Part shown: piece by piece, positions 7,582 to 14,724 of the stretch
How positions within the stretch are numbered: position 1 is the stretch's first letter
Layout: each line of letters starts with the position of its first letter
Assembly (NCBI RefSeq): GCF_042676385.1
Contig: NZ_JBHTHA010000029.1
Coordinates: 44,110 to 108,109, forward strand
Direction of reading: 5' to 3'
Length of the DNA stretch: 64,000 nt
Origin: Paenibacillus_E sp042676385
GTDB taxonomy: Bacteria; Bacillota; Bacilli; Paenibacillales; NBRC-103111
Translations under genes and position numbers: made by a program
The notes under the pieces: generated by a model
Told to the model about the DNA's origin: nothing
Database searches by the model: none
Seen by the model: the letters and a program-made list of their open reading frames with translations, nothing else

Positions 7582-8181
7582 ATGAAAATGGCTTTTATCC
7601 TGTTTGATCAAATGACAACCTTGGATTTCGTCGGCTTCTATGATGCCGTTACACGAATGAAATTCCTTGGTCTCAACAAGGATGTCACATGGGATCTTTG
7701 TGCCCTATCCGAACAAATATCGGATGAACTGGGCATATCGATGAACATTCAGCACATCAGACCTGATCTGTCCTCCTATGATCTCATATTCATTCCTGGA
7801 GGCCGAGGCACCAGATCGCTGCGTTTTAACGAGGAATTCGTAAGCTGGATTCGAGTAGCCAGAGATGTTCCTTATAAGGTTAGCGTCTGTACAGGCGCTC
7901 TTCTCTTGGGCGCAGCGGGATTTCTGGAAGGAAAAAGAGCAACCACGAATCCTCCGGCTTACGATTTATTAAAGCCTTACTGCAAGGAGGTTGTCACGGC
8001 ACGCATCGTACGGGATGGTAATCTTATCACAGCAGGAGGTGTCGCTACCTCAATTGATCTGGGCCTTTATGTGTTGGAGCTGCTGACGGATGCTGAGACA
8101 GTACGGAAGATTCAAGATTCCATGGATTATCCTTATTATCGGACTGGACAGCTGCAGGAGGATTACCAGATGCCCAATTAA
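7582..8181 (+). CDS. DJ-1/PfpI-family protein under ZTP riboswitch control
   Basis: A 199-aa DJ-1/PfpI superfamily protein of the GATase1/isonitrile-hydratase-like branch. The nucleophile elbow is VSVCTGALLLGAAG near residue 103, preceded by IFIPGGRGTRSL; the downstream GKRATTNPPAYD segment and AGGVATSIDLGLYV are also typical. The start is the ATG at 7582 behind AGGTG; an in-frame ATG at 7522 lies inside the riboswitch terminator and is rejected. The members vary (chaperone, deglycase, hydratase, amidotransferase), so the reaction is open. The riboswitch implies a link to purine or one-carbon metabolism. Confidence 0.88.
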   Translation: MKMAFILFDQMTTLDFVGFYDAVTRMKFLGLNKDVTWDLCALSEQISDELGISMNIQHIRPDLSSYDLIFIPGGRGTRSLRFNEEFVSWIRVARDVPYKVSVCTGALLLGAAGFLEGKRATTNPPAYDLLKPYCKEVVTARIVRDGNLITAGGVATSIDLGLYVLELLTDAETVRKIQDSMDYPYYRTGQLQEDYQMPN

Positions 8182-8195
8182 GGATGATCCTCCTG
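8155..8195. repeat. Inverted repeat around the DJ-1 gene stop codon
   Basis: CAGGAGGAT (8155-8163) and ATCCTCCTG (8187-8195) form a 9-bp stem enclosing the stop. No T run follows, so this is not a standard terminator. Confidence 0.5.
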
Positions 8196-8230
8196 AAAAA
8201 AGTGAAAGACAAGGTTTTTGGTCTTATAAA

Positions 8231-8320
8231 GTATAAGTTTCAAGAGCGGTCGTGTGGCTCACCTTTCTAAACGAGTTCGACCCTAAGTGACGTGATCGAT
8301 GCGTTAACGATGGTATACAG
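8231..8320 (+). repeat. Dispersed 90-bp repeat, copy 1
   Basis: Aligns along its length with 63788-63877; the best-kept block is CGAGTTCGACCCTAAGTGAC. Both copies lie downstream of a plus-strand operon in non-coding DNA. Identity unknown. Confidence 0.75.
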
Positions 8321-8452
8321 CGTTCCAGACGTAAAAGTAAATGGAAACGAGTGAACAGCGATGTTTTCCATCGTTACAGATTTGAAGCAGGCAGATACCA
8401 TAGCTAATTTTCGCATAAGTCGCAAACAAATGTATGGATTACACGAAAAAGG

Positions 8453-8483
8453 ACCGTCAGGGATTTTCTCTGACGGTTTTTCT
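8453..8483 (+). terminator. Terminator-like hairpin in gene-free DNA
   Basis: ACCGTCAG (8453-8460) and CTGACGGT (8470-8477), then TTTTCT. No plus-strand gene ends just before it, so it may close a non-coding RNA that includes the 90-bp repeat. Confidence 0.6.
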
Positions 8484-8580
8484 CATGATTATGCAGTTGA
8501 AGCAAGATGCCGGTGCTTGACAACTAAGAACTGGGAAGAGCCTCTTCCTTGCGAGCATGTGATCTGTCTATCTGTAAATA

Positions 8581-8772
8581 ATAAGCGTCCTTGGAGACTG
8601 CTATCCGAGACAAATGAGCCTGAACATTTCGGATAGCGGTCTTTAGAGACTCCTAATTTTCTTGGATGAGCTTGATACATGAGATCCTAATGCAAAATAA
8701 GCGTCCTTGAGGACTGCTATTTGTCGTTCTATCTTGTGATTCTCTTAAATAGGAGTCCCTAAGGACTCCTTT
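8581..8772. repeat. Four-copy palindromic hairpin array A
   Basis: Four imperfect 24-nt palindromes at 8581-8604, 8633-8656, 8697-8720 and 8749-8772, built on GCGTCC/GGACTGC or GGAGTCC/GGACTCC stems. Spacing between copies is 52, 64 and 52 bp. Copies 2 and 4 resemble each other best as the reverse complement of copies 1 and 3. The linkers are unrelated. The array at 23250-23436 has the same geometry with different stems. Confidence 0.8.
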
Positions 8773-8881
8773 GTATCTCCAAGAACTGGATTGTAAAGAG
8801 CTTTGCAGACCCGACGCTTACAATACCTGGATCAAACGGCATATTTCATGTATCCTGAGATACCTGGGCTGTTCATTACTT

Positions 8882-9457
8882 CTAGGTTCCATTTTCATCG
8901 ATTACAAAGCCTGCGGTATGCCAATTAACAACGGTTGGATTGACTAAACTGGCGGCTGTAGGCGGTATGACTCCGCTCCCAACAGCACCTGAAGGATTTG
9001 TCGCAGGTATTGCAACCGTTAAGTAATACGTATGTTTTCCTTTTGGAACATTAATATCTGTAGCACTAATGGTTGTTGTAATTGAATTAGGTGTTACAAT
9101 GTTGACTGAACTTGTTGCAGCGAAACCAGAGGAGATAAATCCTCCTGTAGTCGTGAATTGATAGACTAGAGTTCCTAGGGTACCGATACTATCGCGCCAG
9201 AATTGAAAGATAGCTTGCTGATAACCTAATATTAAAAAGAAGGCTGCCGGTCCAGTGCTAGCAGCTGTCCCTGTTAAAGATGCAGTCCACTGTATAGTTG
9301 CCTCCAGGCTGATACGGTCGTTTGTATGGATCTGTTTCAATGGAAATGATGCAATTGTCATTGGTGCTGCTGCTGTTGTAGGAAATGGTATGTTCTGTAT
9401 AGCAGCAAGCGATGATTCATTATAATTGTACCATTTTAACAATCTTTCCTTGGCCAT
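8882..9457 (-). CDS. Unknown beta-rich protein, paralogue of the upstream gene
   Basis: A 191-aa protein rich in Thr, Ala, Ser and Ile, with almost no charged residues in its middle and no Cys; the pattern suggests a beta-sandwich or jelly roll. It shares RLLKWYNYNE, NDRISLEATIQW, QAIFQFWRDSIGTLGTLVYQ and NVPKGKHTYYLTV with its neighbour, so the pair arose by tandem duplication. The start is the ATG at 9457, 10 nt after AAAGGAG; an ATG at 9466 sits too close to the site. No signal peptide is seen. I do not recognise the family; a spore-surface role is possible but only a guess. Confidence 0.75.
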   Translation of the reverse strand: MAKERLLKWYNYNESSLAAIQNIPFPTTAAAPMTIASFPLKQIHTNDRISLEATIQWTASLTGTAASTGPAAFFLILGYQQAIFQFWRDSIGTLGTLVYQFTTTGGFISSGFAATSSVNIVTPNSITTTISATDINVPKGKHTYYLTVAIPATNPSGAVGSGVIPPTAASLVNPTVVNWHTAGFVIDENGT

Positions 9458-9492
9458 TTCAATCATGCTCCTTTCTCGATTCCATTGTCTAC

Positions 9493-10074
9493 TTAATTAT
9501 TATCAATGACATAGCCCTCAAAACTCCATCCAGTAACGGTCGGAGATATGGCTCTTGCTGTGAGATTTTCAATACTTGCCCCTCCCGTAGCGACAGATGC
9601 GTTTACGGACGGTAATGTAACTGTTAAAAAATAGGAATGCGTCCCTTTTGGAACGTTAAAATCCGTGCATGTAATATCCGTTGTGAAAGTACTTGGTGCT
9701 ACTACGGTGACAGTAGTCGAAGGCCCTGGAATAAGGCCCGAAGTGCCGAAAGCCCCGGTATCCGAATATTGACAAACTAATGTGCCTAAACTGCCAATAC
9801 TGTCTCGCCAAATCTGAAAGGTTGCCTGCTGAAAAGCAAGGATCTGAAAAACAGGTCCCGGTTCAGTCGTCGTCGTTCCGGTTAAGGTTACCGTCCATTG
9901 AATGGAAGCTTCCAGATTTATACGGTCATCTGATTTGATCTGTTCCATGACAATAGCTGAGATAACATTTTGGGAAGCAGGTGAAGGTGGAAAAGCGATA
10001 TTGTAAGTGACTCCAAGGGGTAACTCATTAAAATCATACCATTTCAATAACCGCTCATTTAATTGATGAGACAC
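9493..10074 (-). CDS. Unknown beta-rich protein, first of a tandem paralogous pair
   Basis: A 193-aa paralogue of the 8882-9457 product, 35 nt upstream on the same strand. It keeps the core blocks (RLLKWYDFNE, DDRINLEASIQW, QATFQIWRDSIGSLGTLV, NVPKGTHSYFLTV) and a matching end (GYVIDNN against GFVIDENGT). It starts with GTG at 10074 behind AAAGGAG. A CATACATTA element (10143-10135) upstream resembles a late mother-cell (sigma-K) -10, but the -35 spacing is poor. There is no signal peptide or membrane segment. Function unknown. Confidence 0.75.
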   Translation of the reverse strand: MSHQLNERLLKWYDFNELPLGVTYNIAFPPSPASQNVISAIVMEQIKSDDRINLEASIQWTVTLTGTTTTEPGPVFQILAFQQATFQIWRDSIGSLGTLVCQYSDTGAFGTSGLIPGPSTTVTVVAPSTFTTDITCTDFNVPKGTHSYFLTVTLPSVNASVATGGASIENLTARAISPTVTGWSFEGYVIDNN

Positions 10075-10244
10075 CTCTGTTCAACTCCTTTCCATATCCA
10101 CAAAAATTCCATTTTTATCCATTATGATTCAAATTAATGTATGAAATATTCTTCTAGGAGCTTGTTCATATGACTATCTTTTAAAAATATTATTTATACT
10201 ACGGGACGATCCTTAGGCTTTATCCGTCAATTATCAGAAAATGC

Positions 10245-10276
10245 AAAAAGAGCTTACCATGTGGTAAGCTCTTTTT
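10245..10276. terminator. Bidirectional terminator
   Basis: 14-bp stem AAAAAGAGCTTACC (10245-10258) with GGTAAGCTCTTTTT (10263-10276), loop ATGT. On the minus strand it would end the nifU-like transcript. Confidence 0.9.
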
Positions 10277-10290
10277 TATGGAATAGTCGA

Positions 10291-10536
10291 TTAGAATACC
10301 TGTACGACTTCTTGAATGCCCTCTACTTCTTCAACCAATGCTCTTTCGATACCAGCTTTCAACGTGATTGTTGAGCTTGGGCAGCTGCCGCATGCACCCA
10401 TCAGTTTCAGCTTAACAACGCCATCTTCTACATCAACCAGATCAACGTCACCGCCATCGCGTTGGAGAAAAGGACGTAGTTTATCTAAAACCTCAAGGAC
10501 TTCATCATAAATCGCTTCTTTTGTTCTTTCGGACAT
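10291..10536 (-). CDS. NifU C-terminal-domain Fe-S carrier (YutI-like)
   Basis: An 81-aa protein consisting only of the Nfu domain. It carries GGDVDLVDVEDGVVKLKLMGACGSCPSS in two parts, with the CxxC (CGSC) that binds a bridging 4Fe-4S cluster in a homodimer. It delivers clusters to target enzymes. The start is the ATG at 10536, 9 nt after AAAGGAG; longer readings to 10572 have no properly spaced site. It stands divergent to yuzB, the arrangement known from Bacillus. Many Fe-S clients are nearby (sdhB, MqnE). Confidence 0.92.
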   Translation of the reverse strand: MSERTKEAIYDEVLEVLDKLRPFLQRDGGDVDLVDVEDGVVKLKLMGACGSCPSSTITLKAGIERALVEEVEGIQEVVQVF

Positions 10537-10633
10537 TTGATTCATCTCCTTTCTTATTTTATTATAGTACAATACCGATTAAATGAAAATGGTTTTCAAC
10601 TAGAATCTATAGAACACAAGGGGAAATTTTAAC

Positions 10634-10888
10634 ATGAGACCTATTATAGAATTTTGTGCGAGCAATATGCATCATGGAACTGATAAAGTCATGAAGGCTT
10701 TGGAACAAAATCCGGACTATGACGTAATTGAATACGGCTGTCTCGGAAATTGCGGTCAATGCTACATGGAACCTTACGCATTGCTGAATGGCGAGATCGT
10801 TGCTGCTGCGAATGCAGACGAGCTCCATACGAAAATCATCGAGAAGATTAAGGAGATTGAAGCCATGTATGATCTTCTAGGTGATTGA
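10634..10888 (+). CDS. yuzB: YuzB-family protein (DUF1450)
   Basis: An 84-aa protein with conserved Cys residues: IEFCASN at the start and EYGCLGNCGQCYMEPYALLNG in the middle. The C-x3-C-x2-C spacing suggests metal or Fe-S binding, resembling thioredoxin-like ferredoxins, though the family is uncharacterised. The ATG at 10634 lies behind AAGGGGAAA. It is divergent from the Nfu gene and convergent with yutJ (6 nt gap), as in Bacillus subtilis. Confidence 0.88.
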   Translation: MRPIIEFCASNMHHGTDKVMKALEQNPDYDVIEYGCLGNCGQCYMEPYALLNGEIVAAANADELHTKIIEKIKEIEAMYDLLGD

Positions 10889-10894
10889 TGACGA

Positions 10895-11959
10895 TTATCC
10901 AAAATGGCGCTTGGACTTCCACAAAACGCCGCTTTTAATCGCGCGGGCGATTTTGCCTGTCATCAGCGTGCGTTTGCCCATGATGCCGAAGCCGCTTTTT
11001 TTGCCAAGGGAGCCTAATGTTCCACGCAGCTTGATTTTGCCAAGTCGCGGCGTGTCGCCTTTCCAAATCGCATGCATAGCTTCTGCAATTTGCTTGCCTT
11101 GAGCTTGAGCGGCCTGCGCGCTCGGGGAGAACGGCAGCGAGGCGCAGTCGCCTACAACGAACACTTCCGGATGCTCTGGAATTTGATGATATTCATTTAG
11201 CAGGATGCGACCTTGCTTGTCTTTTGGGACATTAAGAGCTTGCACAACTGGCGCTGGCTGAATGCCTGCAGTCCAAATGGTCACATCGGTCTTGATGATT
11301 TCTTCTTGGTTATACAGCTCTCCGCCATCCAAACGAACAAGACAGACTTGCGGACGCAGCTCAATATGATGCTCGACCATCCATTCGCGGACGAACTGTT
11401 GCAAGTTGCTGGGGAAAGAAGAGAGCAGGCTCGGACCGCGGTCAATCAAGCGGATATTTAAATCCGGTCTGCTCTCGCGCAGCTCAGCCGCCATCTCAAC
11501 ACCGCTCAGGCCACCGCCAATAATTGAGATTTGACCATATGGTGCAATATCATTTACCCGTTGATAGGTATTGCGAGTTTGGGTAAGCGTTTGGATGCTG
11601 TAAGAATGTTCTTCCGCCCCAGTAATGCCATGATAATTGTCAACACAGCCGAGACCAATGACCAGCCAATCATAAGAAAGAGGCTCTTTGTCCGCAAATA
11701 GAATCTGCTTGTTGGTCAGATCTACTTGTGTGACCTCGCCGTAGGTAAGAATTAATCGCGGGTCTACCGGATAAGCAACACGAATGTGCGTTTCCGCGAT
11801 CGTACCTGATGCCAGCGCATAATACTCAGTTTTCAGCCCTTGAAACGGGCTTCTGTCCACGAGTACCAGCACCGTATCATCAGGAAGTTCTTTCTCCAGC
11901 ATGTTCAAGGCTATGGTCAGACCGCCATAACCTCCTCCAAGAATGACAAACTTTTTCAT
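10895..11959 (-). CDS. NDH-2-like NAD(P)/FAD oxidoreductase (YutJ)
   Basis: A 354-aa two-dinucleotide-binding flavoprotein. The FAD motif is GGGYGGLTIALNM at residues 8-20, the NAD(P) motif IIGGGLSGVEMAAELRE near 148-164, and the second FAD motif VFVVGDCASL near 270. It resembles type II NADH dehydrogenases but ends soon after the FAD domain with a short basic tail (GKIARAIKSGVLWKSKRHFG) that might touch the membrane. The ATG at 11959 is well placed. The quinone-reductase activity is inferred from the family. A second, more typical NDH-2 is at 16.6 kb. Confidence 0.88.
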   Translation of the reverse strand: MKKFVILGGGYGGLTIALNMLEKELPDDTVLVLVDRSPFQGLKTEYYALASGTIAETHIRVAYPVDPRLILTYGEVTQVDLTNKQILFADKEPLSYDWLVIGLGCVDNYHGITGAEEHSYSIQTLTQTRNTYQRVNDIAPYGQISIIGGGLSGVEMAAELRESRPDLNIRLIDRGPSLLSSFPSNLQQFVREWMVEHHIELRPQVCLVRLDGGELYNQEEIIKTDVTIWTAGIQPAPVVQALNVPKDKQGRILLNEYHQIPEHPEVFVVGDCASLPFSPSAQAAQAQGKQIAEAMHAIWKGDTPRLGKIKLRGTLGSLGKKSGFGIMGKRTLMTGKIARAIKSGVLWKSKRHFG

Positions 11960-12007
11960 TGCGCCCTTAATCCCTTCTGATCTTCTTTATCTCTATGGTT
12001 AGTATGA

Positions 12008-13108
12008 CTAATAAACCTTGATTTCATTATAAAAGGTATCGCGTTCAACAGGGACACGACCTGCGCCTTTGATGAGCCAGACAAGTTCATCGCGCGTCAG
12101 ACCTTCCGGCGATAAAGCTCCTGCCGCATGAGAGATGCGCTCTTTAACAATCGTGCCATGAGCGTCTGAGGCGCCAAAGGTGAACGACAATTGGGTCAGT
12201 TTCGTACCAATATTAATGAAATAGGCTTTAATATGCGGGAAGTTATCCAGCATCAAGCGGCTGATCGCGATCGTTTTCAATTCATCGAACGCAGGAACTC
12301 GCTTTTTAAGCCCGGCATTTTTGCTGGCCGGTTGAATCGAATTCGGAATGAAGACGAGGAAACCGCCTGTTTCATCTTGCAGCTCGCGCAGCAGCATCAT
12401 GTGGCGAATTCGCTCTTCGGACGTCTCAATCGAGCCGTACAACATCGTCGCATGGGTTTTCATGCCAAGTTGATGCGCGTTCCGGTGCACGTCGAGCCAT
12501 TCCTCTGACGATGCTTTTTCTACTTTCATTTTAGAGCGATAGCGTTCCGTAAGGATCTCCGCGCCTCCTCCAGGGAGTGTGGACAAGCCGGCATCCATAA
12601 GGGTCTTCAGCACATCTCGGAAGCTAAGCCCGCTAATGCGAGAGAAAAATTCAATTTCTGCCGCAGTATGAGCTTTAATGGTAACATCAGGGTATGCTTG
12701 TTTCAGCTGGCGAATGCAATCGACGTAATAATCGAACGGCAAATGCGGATTATGGCCTTGACTGATATGGAATTCCCGAATCTCCGGATAGTAGTTCTCA
12801 GCCACGTATTCCAGCATTTGATCAGGGGTAAGTGTATATGCGCCTTCCTCACCCTCATCGCGGCGAAAATGGCAGAACGCGCAGTGCTCCTCACATACGT
12901 TGGTGAAATACAAGCTCATATTTTGCACAAAATAAACTTTGTTCCCGTTCATCCGCGTATTCACTTTGTTTGCTAATTGACCAATGGTTAGCAGATCGTC
13001 CGATTGATATAAAAATAGCCCGTCTTCGAGCGATAAGCGCTCGCCATGTTCGACCTTCTCAGCGATTTCAGCCATCCGTTTATTCGGATCTGTGATAATA
13101 AGGCTCAT
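12008..13108 (-). CDS. mqnE: Aminofutalosine synthase MqnE (radical SAM)
   Basis: A 366-aa radical SAM enzyme of the futalosine menaquinone route. It joins the enolpyruvyl-benzoate product of MqnA to the ribose of SAM to give aminofutalosine. The cluster motif is CEEHCAFCHF (C-x3-C-x2-C) near residues 68-77; STLPGGGAEI, ATMLYGSIET, HIKAYFINIG and AGRVPVERDTFYN are typical family blocks. The start is the ATG at 13108 behind AAAGGAGG; longer readings to 13147 lack a site. MqnE rather than MqnC is preferred from the GGGAEI and C-terminal blocks. A long structured leader precedes it. Confidence 0.9.
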   Translation of the reverse strand: MSLIITDPNKRMAEIAEKVEHGERLSLEDGLFLYQSDDLLTIGQLANKVNTRMNGNKVYFVQNMSLYFTNVCEEHCAFCHFRRDEGEEGAYTLTPDQMLEYVAENYYPEIREFHISQGHNPHLPFDYYVDCIRQLKQAYPDVTIKAHTAAEIEFFSRISGLSFRDVLKTLMDAGLSTLPGGGAEILTERYRSKMKVEKASSEEWLDVHRNAHQLGMKTHATMLYGSIETSEERIRHMMLLRELQDETGGFLVFIPNSIQPASKNAGLKKRVPAFDELKTIAISRLMLDNFPHIKAYFINIGTKLTQLSFTFGASDAHGTIVKERISHAAGALSPEGLTRDELVWLIKGAGRVPVERDTFYNEIKVY

Positions 13109-13140
13109 ATTGAATTCCTCCTTTTTGTCCATACAAAATG

Positions 13141-13227
13141 GACGCATTCGACAACATAGGAAGCGAATGCGCTCTGTCGGGCGAGCCGCTCTCTGAACCC
13201 TTAATCCCTATCGTTCAGAAGTTCGCC
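13141..13227 (-). promoter_or_regulatory. Structured 5' leader of mqnE
   Basis: Two strong hairpins in the mRNA leader: CGCATTCG/CGAATGCG (13143-13150 with 13164-13171), and an outer GGCGA/TCGCC (13180-13184 with 13223-13227) with inner TCTGAAC/GTTCAGA (13192-13198 with 13213-13219). I do not recognise a known riboswitch class. Confidence 0.55.
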
Positions 13228-13261
13228 TGTTAATCAAAAAAACGCGCAAGCAATCCATCCT

Positions 13262-13290
13262 ATTATAAACCTACGAAATGGGACGGGCAA
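13262..13290 (-). promoter_or_regulatory. Promoter of mqnE
   Basis: On the minus strand TTGCCC (13290-13285), 17-bp spacer, TATAAT (13267-13262). It gives a leader of about 145 nt before the mqnE start. Confidence 0.7.
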
Positions 13291-13427
13291 TATATACGTG
13301 GCGATAAACCGACAATCGACACATTTCCGGAAATGATTTACATATTGTAACAAAACATATTCCCAATATTGCCATATTCCTGTATACTATTCCAATGTGA
13401 TAACGTGCGCAAAAGGTGATTATAAAA

Positions 13428-13607
13428 GTGTTGACTATTTTCGTGACTGAGCCGCAGGAACGATTGAATATAGAAATCGAACAGCTTCGCGACCGGATGG
13501 TTATCTTAGGTAACGCCTATGGCTTTCTTCATCCTGAAGTGCAGCAATGCAGCCAACAATTGGACAAGCTTCTTTTGCAATACTATGCAATGAGACGCAA
13601 CCAATAA
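13428..13607 (+). CDS. Spo0E-like aspartyl-phosphate phosphatase
   Basis: A 59-aa protein of the Spo0E/Sda-sized helical hairpin type. The pattern RLNIEIEQLRDRMVILGNAYGFLHPEV, continued by QQLDKLLLQYY, matches Spo0E-like phosphatases that remove phosphate from Spo0A~P and delay sporulation; their signature is SQxLD, here SQQLD. It starts with GTG at 13428, 8-9 nt after AAAGGTG; an upstream GTG at 13416 is part of that site. The gene stands alone between mqnE (divergent) and hesB. Confidence 0.85.
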   Translation: MLTIFVTEPQERLNIEIEQLRDRMVILGNAYGFLHPEVQQCSQQLDKLLLQYYAMRRNQ

Positions 13608-13628
13608 GCGTAAGCTGTGGTACTGCCC

Positions 13629-13657
13629 TTGAGCAATGCTGCGAATAGGAGTATACT
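13629..13657 (+). promoter_or_regulatory. Promoter of the hesB-like gene
   Basis: TTGAGC (13629-13634), 17-bp spacer, TATACT (13652-13657). Confidence 0.65.
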
Positions 13658-13707
13658 GATGAGGAGCGTTATGTAGCGCTTTGGCTTACAAAAGGAGGGA
13701 TTTCCTT

Positions 13708-14070
13708 ATGATTACCATTAGTGAATCAGCTTGCGACAAAATCAAGGAGCTGCTGGCTTCTGAAGAATCACCGAACCTGTTCTTGCGCATAGGCGTGAAG
13801 GCCGGAGGCTGCAGCGGCTTTTCATATGGCATGGGTTTCGACGACGATCAGAAAGATGACGATAAAGTTATGACCATTCATGGCCTGAAGGTCGTTGTGG
13901 ATCAAGATAGCTCCAAATATTTATACGGCGTTGAGATCGACTACACCGATGCCGGCATGGGCGGAGGGTTTTCCATTAATAATCCGAATGCCGTAGCATC
14001 ATGCGGATGCGGACAGTCGTTCCGCACGAAAGAGGAAGATGCAGTATTGGCTCAGCCTTGCGAGGATTAA
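13708..14070 (+). CDS. HesB/IscA-type Fe-S cluster assembly protein (YutM-like)
   Basis: A 120-aa A-type carrier. The three cluster cysteines are present: one in GGCSGFSYGM near residue 37, and CGCG (SCGCGQSF) near 101-103. It carries Fe-S clusters to targets such as the radical SAM and SDH proteins coded nearby. The start is the ATG at 13708 behind AAAGGAGGGA; a frame from 13681 adds nine residues without a site. Own promoter and terminator. Confidence 0.93.
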   Translation: MITISESACDKIKELLASEESPNLFLRIGVKAGGCSGFSYGMGFDDDQKDDDKVMTIHGLKVVVDQDSSKYLYGVEIDYTDAGMGGGFSINNPNAVASCGCGQSFRTKEEDAVLAQPCED

Positions 14071-14097
14071 AGTGTGATAGACAGATTCCCTTTGGAG

Positions 14098-14130
14098 TGA
14101 GATAACGACTCCGGATGGGAGTCTTTTTTA
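14098..14130 (+). terminator. Terminator of the hesB-like gene
   Basis: GACTCC and GGGAGTC arms around GGAT, followed by TTTTTTATTT, about 30 nt after the stop. Confidence 0.75.
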
Positions 14131-14177
14131 TTTGTGGCAACATAAGAGCAGAGGGATTGAAGGAAGCTTCAAATTAG

Positions 14178-14235
14178 AAAAAAAAGGCCGCGGTGCTATC
14201 GGGATGAAATTCCCTTAATACACCATGCGGCCTTT
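14178..14235 (-). terminator. Terminator whose 5' arm is inside the 53-aa gene
   Basis: On the minus strand AAAGGCCGC (14235-14227) plus GGTG pairs with CACC plus GCGGCCTTT (14195-14183), followed by eight T. The 5' arm encodes Lys-Gly-Arg near the C-terminus of the small gene, and an inner GGGA/TCCC stem follows the stop. Confidence 0.85.
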
Positions 14236-14376
14236 AATTTTAACATTTTCACCATATTTGGCTTTCATCAATTTACTTTGCTCTAACATATAGGCATAAA
14301 TTTCTTTCAACCTATTTTTGCGAGGCTTAATGGTTTCCTTAATTTCTCCGTTGAGGACGATATCATAGACGATCAT
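14215..14376 (-). CDS. Small hypothetical protein, 53 aa
   Basis: A short minus-strand gene: starts MIVYDIVLNGEIKETIKPRK, ends NVKIKGRMVY. The ATG at 14376 lies 9 nt after AAGGAG, and a strong terminator follows, so it is a good gene despite its size. The composition is Lys-rich with an amphipathic central helix (NRLKEIYAYMLEQSKLMKAKY) flanked by beta strands, suggesting a compact soluble alpha/beta fold. Family not recognised. It lies between the HesB and Sda genes with AT-rich DNA on its 5' side. Confidence 0.75.
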   Translation of the reverse strand: MIVYDIVLNGEIKETIKPRKNRLKEIYAYMLEQSKLMKAKYGENVKIKGRMVY

Positions 14377-14557
14377 AGTTTTATGCTCCTTCGTTTGGTG
14401 AATTTGAACTTTATAGGTACATTGTATGCTATGAATATTAAATGACGATTAATTTTATTTTTCAATTTTGTGAACAAACTTAATGAATTGTTAACGGAAA
14501 GTTAATTTTTCTTAGAAACTGATCACTTTTTTTTATCGCTATTTGTTAAATTCAGTA

Positions 14558-14656
14558 TGTGTATAACTTTATGCACATTATCCCCTATAAGGATAAGCTG
14601 TCCGTGGCACATATCAACACATTACCCACAGGATATGCACAATTATCTGTGGATAA
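14558..14656. promoter_or_regulatory. DnaA-box cluster upstream of sda
   Basis: Boxes by the TTATNCACA consensus: TTATACACA (minus, 14566-14558), TTATGCACA (plus, 14569-14577), TTACCCACA (plus, 14622-14630, one mismatch), ATATGCACA (plus, 14633-14641, one mismatch) and a perfect TTATCCACA (minus, 14656-14648). In B. subtilis sda is a known DnaA-regulated gene. Confidence 0.85.
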
Positions 14657-14690
14657 CAGAACGGTTGTTCTATTTTTTTGTGCATGATAA

Positions 14691-14696
14691 TATAAT
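14691..14696 (+). promoter_or_regulatory. Probable -10 of sda
   Basis: TATAAT, just after the DnaA boxes. No convincing -35 is seen at 17 bp, consistent with an activator- or DnaA-controlled promoter. Confidence 0.45.
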
Positions 14697-14724
14697 TACA
14701 AATTCTAGGATAAAGGTGATTCAG

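Larger units (their letters stand above)
8182..8881. other. Gene-free 700-bp region with repeat, terminator hairpin and hairpin array
   Basis: No convincing gene is present. It holds a 90-bp repeat (8231-8320) shared with 63788-63877, a terminator hairpin (8453-8483) and a four-copy palindromic array (8581-8772). The open frame at 8361-8636 crosses these structures and is not accepted as a gene. Confidence 0.7.
14377..14724. other. Intergenic region carrying the sda control region
   Basis: 348 bp without a gene. The right half holds the DnaA-box cluster described separately; the left half is AT-rich and contains the promoter area of the 53-aa gene. Confidence 0.7.

Noticed and set aside
8361..8636. 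Open frame of 91 codons in gene-free DNA
   Set aside because: It runs through a terminator hairpin and the first palindrome of array A, has no ribosome site and looks like no protein.
8581..8772. Hairpin arrays as CRISPR
   Set aside because: Repeats are palindromic, degenerate and alternate in orientation, spacer lengths alternate, and there are no cas genes.
14558..14656. DnaA boxes as a replication origin
   Set aside because: No dnaA or dnaN gene is adjacent, and the boxes lie directly before sda, a known DnaA target.
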